Source: Polaribacter sp.
GTDB taxonomy: Bacteria; Bacteroidota; Bacteroidia; Flavobacteriales; Flavobacteriaceae
Length of the DNA: 64,000 bases
NCBI GenBank assembly: GCA_029238315.1
Contig: JAQWGI010000036.1
Span: 186,001 to 250,000 of the forward strand
Reading direction: 5' to 3'
The position numbers and the translations under genes are program-made. Positions 58,664-64,000 of this stretch are shown in pieces. The notes under the pieces were generated by a model. That model was not told where the DNA came from and did no database searches. It was given only the letters and a program-made list of their open reading frames with translations. The stretch's first letter is position 1. Every line of letters starts with the position of its first letter.

Positions 58664-59818
58664 TTATTGCAAACTATCTAAAGCTTGCTCAATATCTGCT
58701 ATTAAATCTTTCGTTTCCTCTATTCCGACTGAAAAACGAATCAACCCGTCTTTTATACCTTGTTGAGCTCTTTCTTCTGGAGATAATAACGCATGTGAGG
58801 TTTGTGTTGGACTTAGCATTGTACTTTCTATTCCGGCTAAACTCATTGATGGTTTTATCAATTGTAATGCGTTCATAAAATCCATAGAATTAACACCATC
58901 ACAAAGTTCAAAAGAAAGCATTCCTCCAAAATTCTTCATTTGTTTTTTAGCCAATTGATAATCTGGGTGTGATTTTAAACCTGGGTAATAGACCTTAGAA
59001 ACCTTTGCGTTTTTCTCTAAATACTTTGCCATCTTCAAAGCATTTTTACTTTGACGCTTAACACGTAAATTCATAGTTTTTAAACTGCGTTCTAACATCC
59101 AAACGGTAAAATCACTTAAACTTCCGCCCAAGTTTTTTGCTACATTCCAAATTAAATCAATGTGTAAATTAGATGCTGCAACGGCTCCTGCTAAAACATC
59201 TGAATGCCCACCCATATATTTTGTAGCAGAATGCAACATAATATCAACTCCAAAATCAATTGGAGTCTGATTTATGGGCGATGCAAACGTATTATCAATC
59301 ATAGTAACAATTCCATTTTCTTTAGCCAAACCAGAAATTGCTTTCATATCGGTAATAGTTAATAACGGATTTGATGGTGTTTCTATGTATAAAACTTTGG
59401 TATTAGGTTTGATCTCTTTTTGAAATGATTCTATGGATAAATCTTGAGTAAATGAGTATTCTATACCAAACTTATCAAACTCTTCAACGACAAAATTATA
59501 GGTACCACCATACAAAGTTTGTTGCAAAACGATATGATCTCCTTTGTGCAAAAAAGCCAACAGCGTTGTGCTAACTGCTGCCATACCAGAACCAAAAATT
59601 AATGCATTTTCTGTTTTTTCTAATGCAGCTATTTTTTTGCAAAGCATCTCTTGATTTGGTGTGTTAAAATACCGTGGATAGCGTTTTACATCTACATTGT
59701 CAAATGCATAAGAGGTAGACATATAAATTGGAGAAACAGCACCTTTAAACTGTTCGTCTTTTACTTCGCCAACATGTGTGCAAATTGTATTTATTCCTAA
59801 GTTTTTGTTTTCTTTCAT
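58664..59818 (-). CDS. trans-sulfuration PLP enzyme (cystathionine gamma-synthase / gamma-lyase family)
   Basis: This 384-residue fold-type I PLP enzyme belongs to the Cys/Met metabolism family. Visible marks: YPRYFNTPNQEMLCKKIAAL, FGSGMAAVSTTLLAFL, ETPSNPLL, MIDNTFASP, and the PLP lysine in HSATKYMGGHSDVLAGAV; the C-terminal SMSLAGIESTMLSPTQTSH and RFSVGIEETKDLIADI are also typical. Whether it is a synthase, a cystathionine lyase or a methionine gamma-lyase cannot be decided from motifs. It is followed by bshB1, which uses a cysteine-derived pathway. Confidence 0.88.
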   Translation of the reverse strand: MKENKNLGINTICTHVGEVKDEQFKGAVSPIYMSTSYAFDNVDVKRYPRYFNTPNQEMLCKKIAALEKTENALIFGSGMAAVSTTLLAFLHKGDHIVLQQTLYGGTYNFVVEEFDKFGIEYSFTQDLSIESFQKEIKPNTKVLYIETPSNPLLTITDMKAISGLAKENGIVTMIDNTFASPINQTPIDFGVDIMLHSATKYMGGHSDVLAGAVAASNLHIDLIWNVAKNLGGSLSDFTVWMLERSLKTMNLRVKRQSKNALKMAKYLEKNAKVSKVYYPGLKSHPDYQLAKKQMKNFGGMLSFELCDGVNSMDFMNALQLIKPSMSLAGIESTMLSPTQTSHALLSPEERAQQGIKDGLIRFSVGIEETKDLIADIEQALDSLQ

Positions 59819-59891
59819 TTTAATGTATTTCTATCAGCTAAATTAAGAAAACAATTCTAATTTTCTTTAAATTTTCAATATCTTCGCCTTT

Positions 59892-60593
59892 ATGATTTCA
59901 GTAGTTATTTTAGGGAATGGAAACGTGGCAACACATTTACACAATGCTTTTTTAAAGGCTAAAAATATTGCTGTATCTAAAATTAATTCTAGAGAATTAG
60001 AAAATATTCCAAATTCTGACGTTACTATAATTGCAGTTTCTGATGATGCAATTGAGACCGTTTCAAAATCAATTCTTGATAGAAAAGGTTTGATTGTTCA
60101 TACCTCTGGTGCTGTAGATATAAATATAATTACCCATAAAAGAAAAGGAGTTTTTTACCCATTGCAAAGTTTCTCTAAAGACACACCTGTTAATTTCAAT
60201 ACTGTTCCGTTTTGTTTAGAAACAAAACATAAAGAAGACTATAGTTTAATTGAATCTTTAGCAAAATCAATTGGAGAAAAAACGTATACAATCAATTCAG
60301 AACAACGAAAAAAATTACATGTTGCTGCCGTGTTTGTAAACAACTTTAGCAATCATATGTATAAAATTGGCAATGATATTTGTGAGAAAAACAAGGTTCC
60401 TTTTGAGATTTTATATCCGTTAATAGAAGAAACAGCAAAGAAAGCACAATCAATTTCACCAGAAAAAGCACAAACTGGTCCTGCAAAAAGAAACGACATA
60501 CAGACGATTAAAAATCATTTAGAAAATTTAAATTTACAACAACAAGAAATATATCAATTGTTGACAACATCAATTCAAAAATCAATTGAATAA
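59892..60593 (+). CDS. Rossmann-like and DUF2520 domain protein
   Basis: This 233-residue protein resembles ProC-type dehydrogenases: an N-terminal NAD(P)-binding fold (VVILGNGNVATHLHNAF, IIAVSDDAIE, LIVHTSGAVDI) and a C-terminal helical DUF2520 domain (about 115-233) with HVAAVFVNNFSNHMYKI and TGPAKRNDIQTIKNHL. The substrate is unknown. It precedes the KdsC-like phosphatase on the same strand by about 130 bp. Confidence 0.88.
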   Translation: MISVVILGNGNVATHLHNAFLKAKNIAVSKINSRELENIPNSDVTIIAVSDDAIETVSKSILDRKGLIVHTSGAVDINIITHKRKGVFYPLQSFSKDTPVNFNTVPFCLETKHKEDYSLIESLAKSIGEKTYTINSEQRKKLHVAAVFVNNFSNHMYKIGNDICEKNKVPFEILYPLIEETAKKAQSISPEKAQTGPAKRNDIQTIKNHLENLNLQQQEIYQLLTTSIQKSIE

Positions 60594-60686
60594 ATTAAAC
60601 TAAAATGCTTACTCAAGCATTAATGAAAACTAAAATATATTTTAGCTTCGAGACAAAAGTGTAGCTTTCGAAAGATTGTTTTAGAG

Positions 60687-60714
60687 TTCTCGATTCCGCT
60701 CGAACAGGCAAATT
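60687..60714. repeat. dispersed intergenic repeat fragment
   Basis: TCGATTCCGCTCGAACAG (60690-60707) is similar to the fragment at 38463-38480. It lies between the DUF2520 and KdsC-like genes. Confidence 0.4.
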
Positions 60715-60724
60715 AAATAAAATT

Positions 60725-61252
60725 ATGGAAAAAAGTTATAAAGAATATTTAGCGCAAATAAACACTTTAATCTTTGATGTTGACGGTGTTTTAACAAACG
60801 GAATGGTAACTGTTTTTCCGAATGGAGAATTGGTAAGGCACATGAATATTAAAGATGGATATGCGTTAAAAACAGCTGTAGATGCAGGTTTAAATATCTG
60901 TATTATCTCTGGAGGAAACAATGAAGGGGTTCGAAAAAGACTAGAAGGCCTAGGCATTAAAGATATATACTTAGGAGCTCATGATAAAATAAAACAGTAC
61001 AATGAGTTGGTAGAGAAATACAATTTAAAACCAGAAAATGTGTTGTATATGGGTGATGACATACCTGATTACCCTGTAATGAAATTAGTTGGAATGCCTT
61101 GTTGTCCAAATGATGCAGCTCAAGAAATTCAGAAAATTTCTAAATATATTTCTAATAAAAAAGGGGGCGAAGGATGTGCTAGAGACGTAATTGAACAAAT
61201 TTTACGTGTTCAAGATAAGTGGAACGGAAACTTTAATGCAAAATATGATTAA
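60725..61252 (+). CDS. KdsC-like HAD phosphatase
   Basis: This 175-residue HAD enzyme of the C0 type lacks a cap domain, as in KDO-8-phosphate phosphatase KdsC. Motif I is LIFDVDGVLTNG, motif II is IISGGNN (ISG), motif III lysine in HDKIKQYNEL, and motif IV YMGDDIPDYPVM. KDO-8-P is the best guess for substrate, because a KdsD-like enzyme and lptB are encoded elsewhere in the window. The DUF2147 gene starts 1 bp after its stop. Confidence 0.87.
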   Translation: MEKSYKEYLAQINTLIFDVDGVLTNGMVTVFPNGELVRHMNIKDGYALKTAVDAGLNICIISGGNNEGVRKRLEGLGIKDIYLGAHDKIKQYNELVEKYNLKPENVLYMGDDIPDYPVMKLVGMPCCPNDAAQEIQKISKYISNKKGGEGCARDVIEQILRVQDKWNGNFNAKYD

Positions 61253-61253
61253 A

Positions 61254-61679
61254 ATGAAAAAAATACTTTGTATACTTTTTATATGTATTTCAACAATTTC
61301 ATTTTCACAATCAATTGTAGGTAAATGGAAATCTATTGACGAAACAACCTCTAAAGACGAATCTATTATTGAAATTTACCAAGAAAATGGTAAGTTTTAT
61401 GGGAAAATCACAGCGATTTTAGATCCAAATGCAAAGGACGTAATTTGTGAAAATTGTACTGGAAATAATAAAAACAAACCAATTGAAGGAATGGTAATTA
61501 TTAAAGGTTTAAAAAAAGATGGCAAAGAATGGTCTGGTGGCAAAGTCTTAGACCCTAAGAATGGCAAGGAATATAAATGTAATATTTCTTTAGAAGACAA
61601 TAATACGATGAAACTAAGAGGTTTTATTGGGTTTTCTGTATTTGGTAGAACAGCGTATTGGTATCGTGTTCACAATTAA
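61254..61679 (+). CDS. DUF2147 domain secreted protein
   Basis: From the ATG at 61254 the product is 141-142 residues with a signal peptide (MKKILCILFICISTISFS, cut before QS). The mature DUF2147 domain shows IVGKWKSIDE, GKFYGKITAI, CENCTG, GMVIIKGLKKDGKEWSGGKV, DPKNGKEY and RGFIGFSVFGRTAYWYRV. This lipocalin-like family is common in envelopes and its function is unknown. The frame opens 63 bp earlier inside kdsC, but the signal peptide decides the start. Its stop overlaps the stop of pcm on the other strand. Confidence 0.88.
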   Translation: MKKILCILFICISTISFSQSIVGKWKSIDETTSKDESIIEIYQENGKFYGKITAILDPNAKDVICENCTGNNKNKPIEGMVIIKGLKKDGKEWSGGKVLDPKNGKEYKCNISLEDNNTMKLRGFIGFSVFGRTAYWYRVHN

Positions 61680-62317
61680 TTTTTCTCTTCTAACATAGGT
61701 ACAAAAGCAAAATCTCCTAACTCATGTTTCTCAAATTCTTTAGCAGACTTTCTAATAAATAATGTCATAATTTGAGTTTTATCTCCAACCGGAATTAACA
61801 ACTTACCTCCTACTTTTAATTGACCTAGTAAAGGTTTAGGTACAAAGGGGGCACCAGCAGTAACAATTATTTTATCAAAAGGAGCCTCTTCTGGCAACCC
61901 TTTATAACCATCTCCAAAAATTAATTTCTTTGCTCTATAACCTAACTTTGGCAAAAATAATGATGTTTTTTTAAACAACTCTTTTTGCCGTTCTATAGAA
62001 TATACAACCGCTTTTAACTCAAGTAAAACTGCCGTTTGATACCCAGAACCTGTACCAATTTCTAACACTTTCTCTCCAGAGTTTATTGCTAATGTTTGAG
62101 ACTGAAAAGCAACAGTGTAGGGCTGAGAAATGGTTTGCTCTGCGGCAATAGGAAAAGCTTTGTCTTGATAAGCATGTGCCTCAAAACTAGAATCAATAAA
62201 CAAATGGCGCGGAATATTACGTACAGCTTGCAATACCTTTTGGTCATTAATTCCTTTAGCTTCCAAAACTGTAGCAAGTTGATTTCTAAGTCCTTGATGT
62301 TTATGAGTGTCTTTCAA
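61676..62317 (-). CDS. pcm: protein-L-isoaspartate O-methyltransferase
   Basis: Pcm methylates isoaspartyl residues in aged proteins to start their repair. The 213-residue product shows IPRHLFIDSSFEAHAYQDKA, the active-site loop EQTISQPYTVAFQ, SAM motif I VLEIGTGSGYQTAVL, and VTAGAPFVPKPLLGQLKVGGKL. The length is standard. It converges on the DUF2147 gene with overlapping stops. Confidence 0.94.
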   Translation of the reverse strand: MKDTHKHQGLRNQLATVLEAKGINDQKVLQAVRNIPRHLFIDSSFEAHAYQDKAFPIAAEQTISQPYTVAFQSQTLAINSGEKVLEIGTGSGYQTAVLLELKAVVYSIERQKELFKKTSLFLPKLGYRAKKLIFGDGYKGLPEEAPFDKIIVTAGAPFVPKPLLGQLKVGGKLLIPVGDKTQIMTLFIRKSAKEFEKHELGDFAFVPMLEEKN

Positions 62318-62379
62318 TTTTTTGTAGAATTAGGAGTTCTAAAAGTAGTAATAAATCTAAAAAACTCCCTATAAAATTG

Positions 62380-62387
62380 TATCTTTG
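62380..62387 (+). promoter_or_regulatory. Bacteroidota-type -7 element for the Gfo/Idh/MocA gene
   Basis: TATCTTTG matches TAnnTTTG and would give a leader of about 60 nt. Confidence 0.4.
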
Positions 62388-62451
62388 TTAGCGATTATTT
62401 TCTAGCATCTTCTTTGCTGAAAATCAATAGTTAACACAAAAATATAAATAT

Positions 62452-63411
62452 ATGCTAAAAGTAGGTGTTCTTGGCGCTGGTCACTTAGGAAAAATTCATC
62501 TCCGTTTATTACAACAATCAAATAAATATGAATTAGTCGGTTTTTACGATTCATTTACAGAAAATGCTAAGACAGTAGCCAGCGAATTTGGTTACAAACT
62601 ATTTGACTCTGTAGAGAGTTTAATTAATGAAGTAGATGTAATTGACATCGTTACACCCACATTATCGCATTTTGACTGTGCAAAAATAGCCATAGAAAAA
62701 GGCTGCCATATATTTATTGAAAAGCCTATTACAAAAACAGTTTTAGAAGCAGAAGCAATTAGAACCTTAGCGAGTCAAAAACACATACGTGGCCAAGTTG
62801 GTCATGTAGAGCGTTTTAACCCTGCTTTTACAGCTGTAAAAGACATGATAGACTCACCTATGTTTATTGAAACACATCGTTTGGCTGAATTTAATCCAAG
62901 AGGAACTGATGTTCCTGTTGTGTTGGATTTAATGATTCATGATATTGATATTATTTTATCGGTAGTAAATTCGCCTGTAAAAAATGTACATGCAAGTGGT
63001 GTTTCAGTAATTAGTGAAACTCCAGATATTGCGAATGCTAGAATCGAATTTGAAAATGGTTGCGTTGCCAATTTAACAGCTAGTAGAATTTCGATGAAGA
63101 ATATGCGTAAATCTAGATTTTTTCAAAAAGACGCATATATTTCTGTAGATTTCTTAGAAAAGACTGCTGAAGTTGTAAAGATGAAAGATGTACCAGTAAA
63201 TCCAGATGAATTTGCAATGATTTTACAAAACGCAGAAGGTGTTAAAAAGCAAATCTATTTTGACAATCCTAGCATTGAAGAAAACAACGCTATTTTAGAC
63301 GAATTAGAATCGTTTGCTGATGCTATAAATAATGATACTACACCTATTGTTTCTTTAAAACAAGGTGCACAAGCATTAAGAGTTGCTCAACAAATAATTG
63401 ATTGTTTTTAA
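62452..63411 (+). CDS. Gfo/Idh/MocA family oxidoreductase
   Basis: This 319-residue NAD(P)-dependent enzyme has the Rossmann start VGVLGAGHLGKIHLRLL, the cofactor-side EKPIT motif in IFIEKPITKTVLEAE (with the catalytic lysine), and a C-terminal substrate domain with GHVERFNPAFTAV, HDIDIILSVV and VSLKQGAQALRVAQQI. The substrate, probably a sugar or inositol derivative, cannot be named. It is followed by a structured intergenic element and a partial dehydrogenase gene. Confidence 0.9.
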   Translation: MLKVGVLGAGHLGKIHLRLLQQSNKYELVGFYDSFTENAKTVASEFGYKLFDSVESLINEVDVIDIVTPTLSHFDCAKIAIEKGCHIFIEKPITKTVLEAEAIRTLASQKHIRGQVGHVERFNPAFTAVKDMIDSPMFIETHRLAEFNPRGTDVPVVLDLMIHDIDIILSVVNSPVKNVHASGVSVISETPDIANARIEFENGCVANLTASRISMKNMRKSRFFQKDAYISVDFLEKTAEVVKMKDVPVNPDEFAMILQNAEGVKKQIYFDNPSIEENNAILDELESFADAINNDTTPIVSLKQGAQALRVAQQIIDCF

Positions 63412-63481
63412 TAGTGTTAAAAAGTTGGAAAGTAAAAAGCTCTAAAAGTTTTTAAGCTACACTAAAAATAAATAAGTAAGT

Positions 63482-63554
63482 GCGTTAAGGATTGAAACGG
63501 CATCCTTTTTTGAAGAGTGAAAAAAAGATACAGTAAAAAGCCTGTTAAAACGCC
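63482..63554 (+). ncRNA. structured intergenic element, possible conserved flavobacterial RNA motif
   Basis: GCGTT (63482-63486) and AACGC (63549-63553) close a junction that holds GGAT/ATCC (hairpin in GGATTGAAACGGCATCC) and CTTTTTT/AAAAAAAG (hairpin with loop GAAGAGTG). I recall the string GGATTGAAACGGCATCC as recurrent in flavobacterial intergenic DNA. It may be a known structured-RNA motif (Flavo-1 is one candidate) or a mobile repeat; I cannot tell here. The strand is chosen by that recollection. Confidence 0.45.
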
Positions 63555-63638
63555 CAAAATAAATATTGAGAATTAAATAATTTAAAATTAGATTTTTTTA
63601 ATTTTTTAAATAATAATTTTTTAAATACAAAAACACAC

Positions 63639-64000
63639 ATGAAAAATATTGCCGTAATAGGATCTGGAACAATGGGAAATGGAATTGCGCACACGTTTGC
63701 TCAATTTGGATTTCAAGTTCAATTAATAGACATTTCACAAACTGCTTTAGATAAAGGAATTGCAACGATTACTAAAAACTTAGATAGAATGGTTGCTAAA
63801 GAAAAAATTTCTGAAGCAGATAAAAATACTACTTTAAAAAACATCACCACCTACACCACTATTAGAGAAGGAGTGCAATATGCTAGTTTGGTTGTAGAGG
63901 CTGCCACTGAAAATGTGGATTTAAAATTGAATATTTTCAAAGAACTCGATGAGGTTTGTCCGGAAGACACCATTTTGGCTACAAATACTTCATCGATTTC
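63639..64000 (+). CDS. 3-hydroxybutyryl-CoA dehydrogenase, partial
   Basis: The gene runs off the window; about 120 residues are present from the ATG at 63639. The enzyme interconverts acetoacetyl-CoA and 3-hydroxybutyryl-CoA with NAD(P)H in fatty acid or butyrate metabolism. The NAD motif IAVIGSGTMGNGIAHTFAQF, the acidic residue in QLIDISQ, VVEAATENVDLK and the catalytic-region start LATNTSSIS are all present. Paralogous long-chain enzymes differ mainly in the missing C-terminal half. Confidence 0.9.
   Translation, partial: MKNIAVIGSGTMGNGIAHTFAQFGFQVQLIDISQTALDKGIATITKNLDRMVAKEKISEADKNTTLKNITTYTTIREGVQYASLVVEAATENVDLKLNIFKELDEVCPEDTILATNTSSI

Noticed and set aside
59819..59891. SAM riboswitch in front of the trans-sulfuration gene
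   Set aside because: The gap is only 73 bp, shared with a divergent gene, and shows no conserved pseudoknot or junction.

Overview
The window is a stretch of a low-GC chromosome from a member of the Bacteroidota, almost certainly family Flavobacteriaceae. The reasons are: promoters of the Bacteroidota type (TTG ... TAnnTTTG), a PorV/PorQ-family outer membrane protein, SusC/TonB-type receptors with a carboxypeptidase-regulatory N-domain, BshB1 (bacillithiol synthesis), a 6S RNA of flavobacterial layout between zapA and rny, and flavobacterial forms of RecQ and endonuclease III. Many genes resemble marine genera such as Polaribacter or Tenacibaculum, but the genus cannot be fixed from sequence reading alone.

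Region by region. 1-4 kb: topoisomerase IV (parC partial, parE) with an ORF6N regulator-like gene wedged in, then ychF. 4-14.8 kb: ferredoxin; an acyl-CoA reductase-serC-serA-DUF1015 run; PLP homeostasis protein; exonuclease; potassium channel; miaA; OmpH. 14.8-18.6 kb: guaB and a three-gene porin/FMN-binding/membrane protein operon. 18.7-28.9 kb: HMG-CoA lyase, LysE exporter, pyrD, pheT, an rRNA methyltransferase, a second methyltransferase, a ZIP transporter and recQ. 29-46.7 kb: arabinose-5-phosphate isomerase, tatC, lptB (envelope and LPS), pssA, hydrolase, PorV/PorQ protein, DUF4105, ftcD, aroQ, xerD, rny, 6S RNA, zapA and its coiled-coil neighbour, M23 peptidase, TonB receptor. 52.5-64 kb: bcp, nth, an ECF sigma factor, uvrA, tRNA-His, bshB1, a trans-sulfuration enzyme, KDO-phosphatase-like HAD protein, pcm, an oxidoreductase and a partial 3-hydroxybutyryl-CoA dehydrogenase.

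The accessory region is 46.7-52.5 kb. It holds five consecutive, same-strand units separated by four uniform sites of 131-132 bp. Each site starts with an RYYYAAC-like box and ends with a GTT-type box. The first bases of every unit are the reverse complement of the box at that unit's own 3' end. That is the signature left by circular integron gene cassettes, so I read the region as an attC-like cassette array without an integrase in view (a CALIN-type array). Cargo: a 128-aa unknown protein; a unit with no gene; an arsR-merTP-GDCCVxC metal-resistance set with its own promoter and operator; a 407-aa protein with a HEPN RNase motif (RNSLVH), a candidate phage-defence or toxin protein; and a CPBP (CAAX-type) membrane protease. 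A decayed IS110-family transposase and a fragment resembling the 3' half of a site mark the right edge. This array is the most interesting object in the window.
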